DNA of 26,001 bases from Bin87 sp034428455 (GCA_034428455.1 DAOUHZ010000087.1:1-26001), one strand, 5' to 3'; positions 1 through 8,146 are shown, counted from the first letter of the stretch. A program made the numbers and translations. The notes: a model not told the origin generated them from the sequence alone.

Positions 1-804
1 TACGGCGGCCCCGCCGTCAACCACTTTTCGCAAAGCGGGCCCATGAGCAGGACGGTGCGGGACACCGCGATGCTGTTGCAGGTGCTGGCAGGTCCGGACT
101 CGCGCGACCCCAACACCATGACCGACACACCGCCGGACTACATGGCGGCTCTGGAGGGCGGCGTCGAGGGCTGGCGGGTGGCATGGAGCGATGACTTTGG
201 CTATGCCGCGGTGGACCCGGAAGTGGTTCAGATCACGCGGGGCGCGGCGCAGGTTTTCCAGGAATTGGGGGCGATAGTCGAGGAAGCGGCGCCGGAAATC
301 GAGGGCGATCCGTTCCCGGCGTTTTCCACCGTGTTCGGCACCGCGTCATACACATCCTACGCCGATCTTTATCCGGATCGGCGGGAAGAGCTGACCCACT
401 ACGTGCAGAACACCTACGACGCAGCGTCGCAACACACGGCCGCAGATCTGTCCAGGGCATTGGCGTACGTGGACCGTCACAAGCGCCGTTTCGCTGATTT
501 CTTCAACACCTACGACTTGCTGATCACGCCGGCCATGGCGGTGACGGCGTTCCCCATTGGCCAGCATCCGACGACCATCGCCGGCAGATCTGTCGAACCG
601 TGGTGGGGATACCTGCCGTTCACTTTCCCGATCAACATGAGCGGGCAAACCGCTTCCAGCGTGCCTTGCGGGTTCTCTGCCGCGGGTCTGCCGGTGGGAC
701 TGCACATCGTCGGGCCAGCCGGGGCGGAAGCGCGCGTGCTGCGCGCCATGGCGGCTTTCGAAGAGGCGCGGCCGTGGGCGCACCACCGCCCGGCCGTTTG
801 CTGA
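1..804 (+). CDS. Amidase signature family protein, C-terminal part (cut by window edge)
   Basis: The reading frame is open at base 1, so only the last 267 residues are present. The first residues (HFSQSGPMSRTVRDTAMLL) match the block after the catalytic centre of amidase-signature enzymes (GatA/amidase type), where 'GPMARTV.D.A.LL..L.G.D..D' is standard. The end carries the usual C-terminal block (PCGFSAAGLPVGLHIVGP). The family hydrolyses or transfers amides with a Ser-cisSer-Lys triad, which lies outside the window. The substrate cannot be told; a true GatA is less likely because no gatB or gatC is near, though the upstream side is not visible. The ATG at 43 is internal, not the start. Confidence 0.88.
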   Translation, partial: YGGPAVNHFSQSGPMSRTVRDTAMLLQVLAGPDSRDPNTMTDTPPDYMAALEGGVEGWRVAWSDDFGYAAVDPEVVQITRGAAQVFQELGAIVEEAAPEIEGDPFPAFSTVFGTASYTSYADLYPDRREELTHYVQNTYDAASQHTAADLSRALAYVDRHKRRFADFFNTYDLLITPAMAVTAFPIGQHPTTIAGRSVEPWWGYLPFTFPINMSGQTASSVPCGFSAAGLPVGLHIVGPAGAEARVLRAMAAFEEARPWAHHRPAVC

Positions 805-943
805 CGCGCCGCCACCGGCTGCATCGGGTGGTCGTCGCCACGGGACACTGATCGCCGCTCGATTCCTGGCCTTGGCGGTCTGGCTGGCGCGCCGGCGTAG
901 AAGGTGCCAATCCGCCCCGGGGCGGCCAAGCGTAAACCGTTTT

Positions 944-3577
944 ATGGTTTCCAGCGCACTCGAAATGGCGCGTGCGAGCGGCAGCGCGCTGCGACTCAAA
1001 GCCCGTATTCCCGCGGTCCGAATCGGCCCGGTCGAGTGGGCTTTCCTGCTCGTCGCTCTCGTGGCAGCCGCCATGCGGTTGTGGGAGTTGGACGGGCGGA
1101 CGATGCACTACGACGAGGCCATCCACCTCCACTTCTCCTGGAAGTTGGCGCGGGGAGTTGAATACGTTCACTCGCCGTGGATGCACGGGCCGTTTCAGAT
1201 CGAGCTGGTGGCCGTGGCGCTCAAGTACCTTGGGGATACGGAATACCTGGCGCGGCTGCCCTACGCCCTTTTCGGGGTGACGCTGACGGTCTTGCCATAT
1301 TTCCTGCGCCGCCTTATCGGCGACAAAGGCGCGGTGTGCGCAGCGATCATTTTGGCCTTCTCTCCGTCCCTGCTGTATTTCAGCCGGTTCGGCCGCAACG
1401 ATATCCTGATGGCGGTTTGGGCGGTATTGCTGCTGATCATGCTGTGGCAGTACGGCATCGATAGCCGCAAACGCTACCTGTTCGGCGCGGCGGCAGTGAC
1501 CGCGCTGATGTTGGCGACCAAGGAGACGGCTTACTTCGTCATCCTGTTCATGGGTCTTGCGGCGCTGGCTCTGGGTTGGGGGGAGTTATGGGGGTTCATC
1601 AAGACACGGCGCGGATTGTCGCGCCTGAGCGGATCGGCCGGATTTTTCATTCTACTGGCCACGCTGACGTTGCCCCAAGCGGCCGCGTTGACCGCGCTGC
1701 TTCAGTCACCGCTCGGGCTGACGATAGCATCCCGAGATACCGGGTCCACCGGGGACACCGGCGCCCCGGTATGGGAAGCTCCGTTCGTCACGTTGCCGCT
1801 GTGGGCGGCGCCGGTCTGGCTGCACGTAGTAGCGGCGGCCGCCCTGGTCGGCTTGGGGTTGATGCTGGCGATGTGGTTGTGGCGCATCAGAGGCATCGTT
1901 GACCTGCTTTCAGTCGTCGTAGCGGTGCTGGCGACCGTTGCCGCGGTGTCAGTGGTCGTTGTGGGACCCTTTCACAACCTGCTCGCAGCGTCGCAAGCGG
2001 TTGGAGGAGGATCAGCCGGATCCCTGGTGGATTTTGGCGCCGGCGCGGTCATCTTGCTCCTGGGTGTTGCCGCGCTGAGGCTGAACCTCGCGTCGGTGAT
2101 CGGGTGGCGCGGTGTCATGCTGCTGCTGGGGCCTGCCATCCTGCTGACATGGGCCTGGCTAATGTTCCTGTGGGGCGGCGCCGACTTCATCGGCCAGATG
2201 CTGCCGTCGGTGGTTCCTGCGGAGGACCTGGCGACCGGACGCATGGCCGTGAACTATCTGGTACCGGTGCTGGCGCTGCTGGTTTTGCTGGCAGCGGGCG
2301 GAGCCGTGGGTATCGTCTGGGGAGGCGGACTCTGGCTGGGGTGCGCGGCGGTGTTCTACGCGATTTGGACCCTGCTTTACACCACCATGTTCACCAACTG
2401 GGCCGGCGTCTTCACCGGGTCGTGGCAGAGCCTGGGCTACTGGTTAATGCAGCAGGACGTCGCTCGCGGCAACCAACCGTGGTACTACTACTTCGTCGGG
2501 TTGAGCGTTTACGAACTGGTGGCTCTGGTTTTCGGCGCGGTTGGAGTAGTGTGGCTGATCCGGCGCAGGGACATCTATGGCGGGATGGGTCTCGTGCTGG
2601 CGGCGTGGGTGATTGCCACCCTGGTGTTGTACACCGTCGCAGCCGAAAAGATGCCGTGGCTCCTGGTCAACATAACCGTACCGTTGGCTTTGGTGGCGGG
2701 GATGTTCCTGGGCCATCTGATGGATGGAATAGACTGGATATCTCTTACGCGAAGGGCCGCGGCAGTTCTCATCCTTGGCCCAGTTTGGCTGGCGCTGGCG
2801 GTGTGGGTCGCGTGGCTGGCGGCTCGCGGAGAGGTCGGCAGTCTGGTTGTTTGGCTGGCGGTTTTGATACTGCTGCCATTGGCGGGTGGGATAGCCTATA
2901 TGATCCGCGGCCACCCTCAAGCCGGTAGATCGGTGGTGTTGGGCATAGCGGCCCTGCTCCTGGTCTTCGGGGCTGCCGGAGCCGTGAGGGCGGCGTACAC
3001 CTACGACGATTCCAATATCGAGATATTGGCGTATGCTCAAGGTTCTGCGGACCTGGAACGCACCTATTCTGATCTGCGCGAGACCGTCCTGGGCGACGGC
3101 GCGAGCGAAGCGGCAGTCAAGGTTGACTACGACATGTGGTATCCCTTCCAGTGGTACGTGCGACACGAGACGGAAGAGGGCAGCCTGTGGTTCGACCGAT
3201 TTTGCGTCGCCACCAGTGACGATGACGATGACGAAGAAAGCGGCGATCAGAAAAAAGACTGCAAGTCAGTAGGGGAGGATAGCGGCCCCCAGATTTACCT
3301 GGCAGAGCACGGCCACGCGGTGGAGGAAGAGGACGCGCCGGGTTACCGGCGAGAAGGGCCGATGCGCAACCTGCTATGGTATCCTGAAACTTACCGTCGC
3401 CCCGGAGAGGCGCGTACCAACACCGGTTTGTGGAATCAACTGAAGGCGGATGTGTCGTTTTTCCGCAATGTGGCTTCCGACCCGGACAAACTGCAACAGG
3501 CGCTGGAATACATGGTCGCGCGTCGCCAGCAAAGTGACTGGTATACCGCGAACTATTATCTCTACGAGAAGGAATGA
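944..3577 (+). CDS. Agl23-like (TIGR03663-type) GT-C multi-pass membrane protein
   Basis: This is an 877-residue polytopic membrane protein. Its N-terminal third looks like a GT-C/PMT-type glycosyltransferase: a first membrane helix (about residues 28-45), then a loop with MHYDEAIHLHFSW holding the acidic pair D57-E58, and later RLPYALFGV and FSRFGRNDILM. This arrangement is typical of the Agl23 flippase-associated family shared by archaea and Chloroflexi. More than ten hydrophobic segments follow, then a soluble tail. The tail contains an acidic run (DDDDDEES) flanked by two cysteines, around 3204-3264. The frame stays open back to a TTG at 872, but the Arg-rich stretch there is unlike the family and I see no ribosome site, so ATG 944 is preferred and ATG 965 is also possible. 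The neighbours suggest a lipid-linked glycan role; the exact reaction is unknown. Confidence 0.8.
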   Translation: MVSSALEMARASGSALRLKARIPAVRIGPVEWAFLLVALVAAAMRLWELDGRTMHYDEAIHLHFSWKLARGVEYVHSPWMHGPFQIELVAVALKYLGDTEYLARLPYALFGVTLTVLPYFLRRLIGDKGAVCAAIILAFSPSLLYFSRFGRNDILMAVWAVLLLIMLWQYGIDSRKRYLFGAAAVTALMLATKETAYFVILFMGLAALALGWGELWGFIKTRRGLSRLSGSAGFFILLATLTLPQAAALTALLQSPLGLTIASRDTGSTGDTGAPVWEAPFVTLPLWAAPVWLHVVAAAALVGLGLMLAMWLWRIRGIVDLLSVVVAVLATVAAVSVVVVGPFHNLLAASQAVGGGSAGSLVDFGAGAVILLLGVAALRLNLASVIGWRGVMLLLGPAILLTWAWLMFLWGGADFIGQMLPSVVPAEDLATGRMAVNYLVPVLALLVLLAAGGAVGIVWGGGLWLGCAAVFYAIWTLLYTTMFTNWAGVFTGSWQSLGYWLMQQDVARGNQPWYYYFVGLSVYELVALVFGAVGVVWLIRRRDIYGGMGLVLAAWVIATLVLYTVAAEKMPWLLVNITVPLALVAGMFLGHLMDGIDWISLTRRAAAVLILGPVWLALAVWVAWLAARGEVGSLVVWLAVLILLPLAGGIAYMIRGHPQAGRSVVLGIAALLLVFGAAGAVRAAYTYDDSNIEILAYAQGSADLERTYSDLRETVLGDGASEAAVKVDYDMWYPFQWYVRHETEEGSLWFDRFCVATSDDDDDEESGDQKKDCKSVGEDSGPQIYLAEHGHAVEEEDAPGYRREGPMRNLLWYPETYRRPGEARTNTGLWNQLKADVSFFRNVASDPDKLQQALEYMVARRQQSDWYTANYYLYEKE

Positions 3578-3601
3578 AATTGTGATGTCAGAGGCCGACG
3601 C

Positions 3602-4111
3602 ATGACCACGATGCCAGCGTTGCCGGAGCCGGGTTCGGCCACGGTAGATGACCGCGTGCAGATCAGCCGGCGATTGATCCAGCAGGCTCCCGGGGAACTT
3701 GAACGGGGAGACCGTCTCCAGGCCACCGAAAAAATTTGGGGCGCCCTGGCACAGATGCTCAAGGCCCATGGGCAGCAACGGGGTTGGATGAATCTGGGAG
3801 GGCATCGCACTGTCGGCCATATCGCCAGGCAATTGGCGGCAGAGTACAACGACCTGGAGATCGTCGATGCCTACGTCGCTTCTGATAATGGCCATCGCAA
3901 TTTTTACGACAATGAGATGAGTCCTCCGGAGATCGCAGACATCATAACGGCGGTCGCCGGCGTGCTGCCACGGTTGGAAAGCGCGCTGAGTGAATTGCCG
4001 CGGCCTTTCACCATTCGCGATGGCGATCTTTGGCGGGTGCAAACGCTCACCGGGAAGCAGTACCTGCAGGTTGGTGACTCCTCGCCGACTGGCTTTTCAA
4101 ATACGCATTAG
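3602..4111 (+). CDS. PaREP1/HEPN-like small protein, copy 1 of a tandem pair
   Basis: This is a 169-residue, mainly helical soluble protein. The pattern GDRLQATEKIWGALAQMLKA followed by GWMNLGGHRTVGHIA and DNGHRNFYDNE resembles the PaREP1-like/HEPN-like helical family ('GD..qASEK.WGA...lKA', then a conserved His and 'HxNFY'). The assignment rests on remembered motif shape, so confidence is moderate. It starts 24 bases after the Agl23-like gene. A six-codon ORF (ATG 3585) ends in an ATGA overlap with its start, which could couple translation; GAGG at 3591-3594 is the nearest ribosome-site-like sequence. The next gene is a close paralogue. The function is unknown; HEPN relatives include RNases and partners of nucleotidyltransferases, but no nucleotidyltransferase is adjacent. 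Confidence 0.6.
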   Translation: MTTMPALPEPGSATVDDRVQISRRLIQQAPGELERGDRLQATEKIWGALAQMLKAHGQQRGWMNLGGHRTVGHIARQLAAEYNDLEIVDAYVASDNGHRNFYDNEMSPPEIADIITAVAGVLPRLESALSELPRPFTIRDGDLWRVQTLTGKQYLQVGDSSPTGFSNTH

Positions 4112-4121
4112 AAGTTGAAAT

Positions 4122-4634
4122 ATGACTACAGCACCAGCATTGCCGGAGCCGGGAGCGGCCACAGTGGAAGACCGGGTGCAGATCAGCCGGCGATTGATCC
4201 AGCAGGCTCCCGGGGAACTTGAGCGGGGAGACCGTCTTCAAGCCACCGAAAAAATTTGGGGCGCTCTGGCACAGATGCTCAAGGCCCACGGGCAACAGCG
4301 GGGTTGGATGAATCTGGGGAGCCACCGGACCGTAGGGCATATCGCACAGCACATGGACATAGAATACGATGAAATTCCCGTGCTCCGAGCCTACGTTGCG
4401 GCCGACAACGGTCATCGCAATTTCTACGACAACGAACTGAGTCCTCCGGAAATCGAGGGCATTATCACAATCGTGTCAAGCGTATTGTTGGATCTCGAGA
4501 TTGCCTTGCGAGAACCGCCGCGTCCCTTCGTAATCAGCGACGTGGACCAGCGCTGGCGGGTGCGAACGCTCACCGGGAAGCAGGACCCGCAGGTTGGCGA
4601 TGCGTCGCCGACGGGCTTCTCGAATACGCATTAG
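4122..4634 (+). CDS. PaREP1/HEPN-like small protein, copy 2 of a tandem pair
   Basis: This 170-residue paralogue begins 10 bases after copy 1. The first 70 residues and the last 20 are almost identical to copy 1, at DNA level too, with the same tail (SPTGFSNTH). The central part (about residues 77-150) has diverged, for example ARQLAAEYNDLEIVDAY in copy 1 against AQHMDIEYDEIPVLRAY here. The NGHRNFYDNE motif is kept in both. Such a mosaic suggests recent duplication with selection on the middle, or gene conversion of the ends. No good ribosome site precedes ATG 4122, so translation may be coupled to copy 1. The two proteins could form a heteromer. Function is not known. Confidence 0.6.
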   Translation: MTTAPALPEPGAATVEDRVQISRRLIQQAPGELERGDRLQATEKIWGALAQMLKAHGQQRGWMNLGSHRTVGHIAQHMDIEYDEIPVLRAYVAADNGHRNFYDNELSPPEIEGIITIVSSVLLDLEIALREPPRPFVISDVDQRWRVRTLTGKQDPQVGDASPTGFSNTH

Positions 4635-4646
4635 CGTTCTCCGATA

Positions 4647-5768
4647 GTGGGATATTTTTTCGGCAATTGGCGGTTCTGGGCGGGCGTGCTGGTCAGCGTG
4701 TTGGCGCTGGGCCTGCTGGTGCTGCTGGTGGACCGGAAAGATTTGGCTCACGCGCTGCTGAGTGCGAACTACTGGTACCTGGCGCCGGCCATCGTGCTGT
4801 ACTTCGCGGGGCAGTGGTTTCGAGCGCTACGCTGGCAGTACCTGCTGGCGCCCGTGTCCCGCATATCCGCCCGGCGACTTTACCCGGTGATTATCATTGG
4901 GTACATGGCTAACAACGTGCTGCCGGCGCGTTTGGGGGAGTTGGTGCGCGCGGTTTACCTGTCGCAGCGAGAGAAAGAGGTGAGCGTGCCGGCGTCCATA
5001 GCCACGCTCAGCGTTGAAAGGCTTTACGACGGGCTGACCCTGCTGGCCATGGGCGCGGTGGCTGCTCCGATCCTGTTGGCTGCGGGTCTGTTCAGCGAGG
5101 CGAGCCTGGCTTACCAGTCAACGGCCGTGATCCTGATGATTGCGGTCATCGCCAGCTTCGCCGTGGCCCTGGTGGCGCTCACCGCTCTGGCGACCAGCCG
5201 TCGGGCCGTGAACTGGCTGATCGCGGCCACGGTGATCCTGCCGGCGAGGTTCCGGGTCATGGCGGCGGAGGTGATACACGGGTTCGTCGAGGGCCTGGCC
5301 ACCCTCAACTCGCCCCGAAAGCACGCAATTTTATTCTTGGGTTCGCTGCCGGTTTGGCTGGCGGAAGCCGGCGTCTACCTGATAGTCGCGTACTCGTTCA
5401 ACCTGGACGCCTGGTTTGACTCGTTCTGGTTGTTGGCGGCCGCGGTACTGCTGGTCACGGTGACTTCCAATTTGATCACGGCGGTGCCAGCGTCTATTGG
5501 GGGTATCGGACCGTTCGAGGTGGTAGCCCAACAAACGCTGGTGGCGCTGGGCATCGGCGCGGCTGTCGCGGCAGCATACACGGTGGCGGTGCACCTGGTC
5601 GCGTTGTGGTTGCCAGTCAACATCGCGGGTCTGCTGTTGCTGCTCTGGCACAATCTATCGTTGCGACGGCTGACCGCGCTGCCGGATCCGGAGGCCGACC
5701 GCATGTCGGAAGACGGACCACCGCCGGTGACGGCGCAACCTCGAACTGGAACCGCACAGGACGATTAG
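4647..5768 (+). CDS. Lysylphosphatidylglycerol synthase TM region / UPF0104 family protein (flippase-like)
   Basis: This 373-residue protein has about eight membrane helices. The conserved core RALRWQYLLAPV, IIIGYMANNVLPARLGELVRA, SIATLSVERLYDGL and ASIGGIGPFEVV is the signature of the UPF0104/LPG_synthase_TM family (MprF N-terminal domain, YbhN, AglD C-terminal part). These proteins sit in the membrane and are thought to flip or handle lipid-linked substrates. The soluble aminoacyl-transfer domain of MprF is absent, so this is the stand-alone membrane form. The chosen start is GTG 4647, 12 bases after the preceding stop; no clear ribosome site is visible. A hydrophilic Pro/Glu-rich tail of about 30 residues ends the protein. 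Its place between Agl23-like and FAD-oxidoreductase genes supports an envelope lipid or glycan role. Confidence 0.85.
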   Translation: MGYFFGNWRFWAGVLVSVLALGLLVLLVDRKDLAHALLSANYWYLAPAIVLYFAGQWFRALRWQYLLAPVSRISARRLYPVIIIGYMANNVLPARLGELVRAVYLSQREKEVSVPASIATLSVERLYDGLTLLAMGAVAAPILLAAGLFSEASLAYQSTAVILMIAVIASFAVALVALTALATSRRAVNWLIAATVILPARFRVMAAEVIHGFVEGLATLNSPRKHAILFLGSLPVWLAEAGVYLIVAYSFNLDAWFDSFWLLAAAVLLVTVTSNLITAVPASIGGIGPFEVVAQQTLVALGIGAAVAAAYTVAVHLVALWLPVNIAGLLLLLWHNLSLRRLTALPDPEADRMSEDGPPPVTAQPRTGTAQDD

Positions 5769-5771
5769 CAC

Positions 5772-7103
5772 ATGAGGGTAGGCATCATCGGCGGCGGCGC
5801 GGCCGGTCTGGCGGCGGCGCTGGAACTGACCTCGCGGGGCCACTTCGCGGAGGTTTTTGAGGCGGCGCCGTTTTTGGGGGGTCAGGCGTCAACCTTCGAA
5901 GTGGGCGGAGGTCAACTGGAACGCGGATATCACCACCTGTTCGTGAGCGACACTGATATGGTGGACCTGATCAACGAGTTGGGTCTGGGTGATTCCCTGG
6001 AGTGGCTGGAGTCCAAGGTTGGACTGTTCCACGGCGGCCGCATTTGGGATTTCGCCACGCCGATGGATCTGCTCAAGTTTTCTCCACTGCCTTTCACCCA
6101 GCGCATCAGGTTGGGTCTCTGGACGTTCCTGCTGCAGAAAACCCGGGACTGGCGCAAGTTTGAAGGAGTGACGGCCGCGGAATGGACGCGCAATCACATG
6201 GGGGAGGACGCGTACCGGGTCATCTGGGAGCCGATGTTGCGGGGCAAGTTTGGCGACTACTACGACCAGGTGAGCATGACGTGGCTGTGGGGGAAGATAT
6301 ATCTGCGCGTAGCGTCCCGGAAACGGATGCAGAAGGAGCGGCTGGGCTACCCCATGTGCAGCTTCGGCCGGGTGTTCGACGCCTGCGGTGAGCGAATCGA
6401 GCAGCAGGGTGGACGGGTACACATTGGCGCGCCGGTAAAGCAGTTGAACGTCGCGGACAACAGGGCGCGAGGTCTGGTTGCGTCGGTGGATGGCGAGCCG
6501 GAAGATAGCTACGATTACGACGCGGTCATCGCGACGACCCCTTCTTACATATTCACGCGGCTGGCGCCGAATCTACCTGACGACTACAGATCTGTGCTGG
6601 AGTCAGCGAGGTACCTGTCTGCGGTGCTGGTGATCCTGGTGTTGGATCGGCCGCTAACCGCCAAGTATTGGCTCAACGTGGCGGACCGATCGTTGCCGTT
6701 TGTCGGCGTGATCGAGCACACCAACATGATCGACCGCGACCTGTACGGCGGCAACCACATCGTTTACCTGACCAATTACCCGGACCGAAACAGCGAGCTA
6801 TATCGCAAGGAACCGGAGGAGCTGTTGGAAGATTACGTTCCGCATCTCCGCAAGCTGAACCCGGACTTCTCGCGTGACTGGATACTGGAGTACCACCACC
6901 ATCGGGTGGATGGAGCGCAGCCGATCAACGGCGTCCACTACAGCGAGCGCAATATTCCGGATCACCGCACGCCCATCGGGTCGCTGTACCTGGCGAACAC
7001 CACGCAGATCTATCCGGAAGACCGGGGGACGAACTACTCGGTGCGGATGGGCCGGCGGGTGGCGCGGATGGTGCTGGAGGATTGGGATAATAGCGCATCA
7101 TAA
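5772..7103 (+). CDS. NAD(P)/FAD-dependent oxidoreductase of the amine-oxidase / desaturase superfamily
   Basis: This 443-residue protein starts with a classic FAD-binding Rossmann motif, GIIGGGAAGL (G7, G9, G12), followed by an acidic strand end (EVFEAAPFLGGQASTF) typical of phytoene-desaturase/protoporphyrinogen-oxidase-like flavoproteins. A C-terminal FAD block is seen around SLYLANTTQIYPEDRGTNYS. It starts 3 bases after the UPF0104 gene stop, so the two are almost certainly cotranscribed. In similar gene sets such flavoproteins accompany glycosyltransferases and lipid flippases, so a polyprenoid or sugar-nucleotide substrate is possible, but this is inference. The last codons lie inside a 13-bp tandem repeat (7087-7113) that continues into the vapBC promoter. 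Confidence 0.85.
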   Translation: MRVGIIGGGAAGLAAALELTSRGHFAEVFEAAPFLGGQASTFEVGGGQLERGYHHLFVSDTDMVDLINELGLGDSLEWLESKVGLFHGGRIWDFATPMDLLKFSPLPFTQRIRLGLWTFLLQKTRDWRKFEGVTAAEWTRNHMGEDAYRVIWEPMLRGKFGDYYDQVSMTWLWGKIYLRVASRKRMQKERLGYPMCSFGRVFDACGERIEQQGGRVHIGAPVKQLNVADNRARGLVASVDGEPEDSYDYDAVIATTPSYIFTRLAPNLPDDYRSVLESARYLSAVLVILVLDRPLTAKYWLNVADRSLPFVGVIEHTNMIDRDLYGGNHIVYLTNYPDRNSELYRKEPEELLEDYVPHLRKLNPDFSRDWILEYHHHRVDGAQPINGVHYSERNIPDHRTPIGSLYLANTTQIYPEDRGTNYSVRMGRRVARMVLEDWDNSAS

Positions 7104-7113
7104 TAGCGCATCA
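7087..7113. repeat. Tandem 13-bp direct repeat at the end of the oxidoreductase gene
   Basis: TAATAGCGCATCA occurs at 7088-7100 and again at 7101-7113 with no mismatch. The first copy encodes the end of the oxidoreductase and the second begins with its TAA stop. The duplication runs directly into the palindrome before vapBC. Confidence 0.85.
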
Positions 7114-7126
7114 ATTGATGTATAAT
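7109..7126 (+). promoter_or_regulatory. Putative vapBC promoter/operator: 12-bp palindrome abutting a -10 box
   Basis: CATCAATTGATG (7109-7120) is a perfect palindrome and is followed at once by TATAAT (7121-7126). vapB starts 50 bases further on, with GGAGGAG at 7167-7173 as ribosome site. VapBC complexes usually repress their own promoter by binding inverted repeats overlapping the -10 region, so this is a plausible operator. The -35 region is poor, as expected for an operator-controlled weak promoter. Confidence 0.5.
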
Positions 7127-7175
7127 CGTGTGTATGAACTGGAACACAGGGAGAAGTTTCAGCGTTGGAGGAGCC

Positions 7176-7373
7176 ATGAGGACGACGGTAAACCTTGACG
7201 ATGAGTTACTGGACAAGGCAAAGCGCTTCACCTCTTTGGAATCAAATTCCGCTGTAGTGAACGCGGCATTGAAGGCGCTAGTTGAAAGGGAGGCAGCCAG
7301 ACGATTGGCACGAATGGGTGGTACGATGCCCGACCTACAGCCAATCCCTCGGAGGCGCAGCGAACCGGCATGA
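7176..7373 (+). CDS. vapB: VapB-type antitoxin
   Basis: This is a 65-residue protein. The N-terminal stretch MRTTVNLDDELLDKAKRFT is the ribbon-helix-helix DNA-binding part typical of VapB antitoxins, followed by a helix with ALKALVEREAARRLARMGG and a Pro-rich tail that would wrap the toxin. ATG 7176 is chosen because GGAGGAG lies at 7167-7173; an in-frame TTG-type start further upstream at 7128 would add an unrelated leader. The stop overlaps the toxin start (ATGA at 7370-7373). It should neutralise the toxin and repress the operon through the palindrome at 7109-7120. Confidence 0.85.
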   Translation: MRTTVNLDDELLDKAKRFTSLESNSAVVNAALKALVEREAARRLARMGGTMPDLQPIPRRRSEPA

Positions 7374-7741
7374 TATTGGTCGACACCCCGGTATGGATAG
7401 ACCATTGGCGGTCAGAAGTACCGCATCTGTCAGATTTACTTGACGGAGAACAAGTTTTGATGCACCCCATGGTGATTGGAGAACTGGCGTGCGGCAACTT
7501 GCGAGATCGGGTACAAGCGCTGGAGTTTTTGAGTGATTTGCCGGAAGTGACGATAGCGTTTTCGGACGAAGTGTTGGTGTTTATAGAGCGACGCCGGTTG
7601 ATGGGGAGGGGCATCGGATACGTGGATGTTAATTTGCTCGTATCAACCGCCCTCCATGAGTCGGCGCGTCTGTGGACCGTTGACCGCCGGCTGCATAACG
7701 CTGCCGCTGAGCTGGGGATTGCCTACGAGATTGCTGAATGA
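7370..7741 (+). CDS. vapC: VapC-type PIN-domain ribonuclease toxin
   Basis: This is a 123-residue PIN-domain protein. The four acidic residues of the metal site are visible: D5 in LVDTPVWID, E38 in IGELACG, D86 in GYVDVNLL and D105 in WTVDRRL. Length and motif spacing are normal for VapC, so the toxin looks intact. It overlaps vapB by four bases (ATGA), giving translational coupling. VapC toxins cut tRNA or rRNA at specific sites, but the target cannot be read from the sequence. The block LMGRGIGYVDVNLL is the usual family hallmark. Confidence 0.9.
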   Translation: MILVDTPVWIDHWRSEVPHLSDLLDGEQVLMHPMVIGELACGNLRDRVQALEFLSDLPEVTIAFSDEVLVFIERRRLMGRGIGYVDVNLLVSTALHESARLWTVDRRLHNAAAELGIAYEIAE

Positions 7742-7861
7742 GGATATGGATGTGTCCGAGCCCGCAAAGCCAGGCCCATCAAACGGGGTCTTGAACAGGA
7801 ATGCGGTTCTGTCCAGCCATTCGACAGACCTGTAATCCGCTGTATGCCAATTCCTGAGGAT
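7742..7861. other. Convergent gap between vapC and hicA, nothing recognised
   Basis: About 120 bases lie between the ends of two convergent toxin genes. I saw no strong hairpin with a T-run, no tRNA and no repeat. It may hold a weak terminator for either side. Confidence 0.4.
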
Positions 7862-8125
7862 CTATGTGCCGCCGGCTAATGCGGCTCCTGCCCCTGCATC
7901 CCATCGGCGTACCACCAGAACTTGGCAATTGACCAGCCGCCGGCCTGGGCGTCGGATTCCGGCAAAAGTTTTAGCGCGAATATCACCGTTATGACGCGGC
8001 ACCGAAACTGTGCGCGCTTCTAATGTCCACTTGTCGTGACCGCCGCGCCCGCTGCCAGGAGTGAACACGAACCCAGCGGTGCGCAACGCGCGCGCAACGT
8101 CATTGCGGTTGGCTTGCCTGGGCAT
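7862..8125 (-). CDS. hicA: HicA-like mRNA interferase toxin with an apparent C-terminal frameshift
   Basis: The first 59 residues match HicA: LRTAGFVFTPGSG, then GGHDKWTL with the candidate catalytic His (H30), then VSVPRHNGDIRAKTFAGIRR. HicA folds as a small dsRNA-binding-like domain and cleaves mRNA. After residue 59 the frame turns into Arg/Val/Ala-rich sequence unlike the family. Dropping one C in a CCC run (plus-strand GGG 7947-7949) gives QAGGWSIAKFWWYADGMQG and a stop at 7876-7878, which looks like a natural HicA end; the total would be 82 residues. So the gene carries a one-base insertion or the sequence has an error. It lies 21 bases after hicB on the same strand. Confidence 0.65.
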   Translation of the reverse strand: MPRQANRNDVARALRTAGFVFTPGSGRGGHDKWTLEARTVSVPRHNGDIRAKTFAGIRRPGRRLVNCQVLVVRRWDAGAGAALAGGT

Positions 8126-8146
8126 CGAGGGATACCGGCTAACCTG

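Noticed and set aside
2104..2928. Plus-strand 274-codon frame inside the Agl23-like gene
   Set aside because: Gly/Arg-rich out-of-frame shadow of a clear membrane protein; no hydrophobic periodicity or motif of its own.
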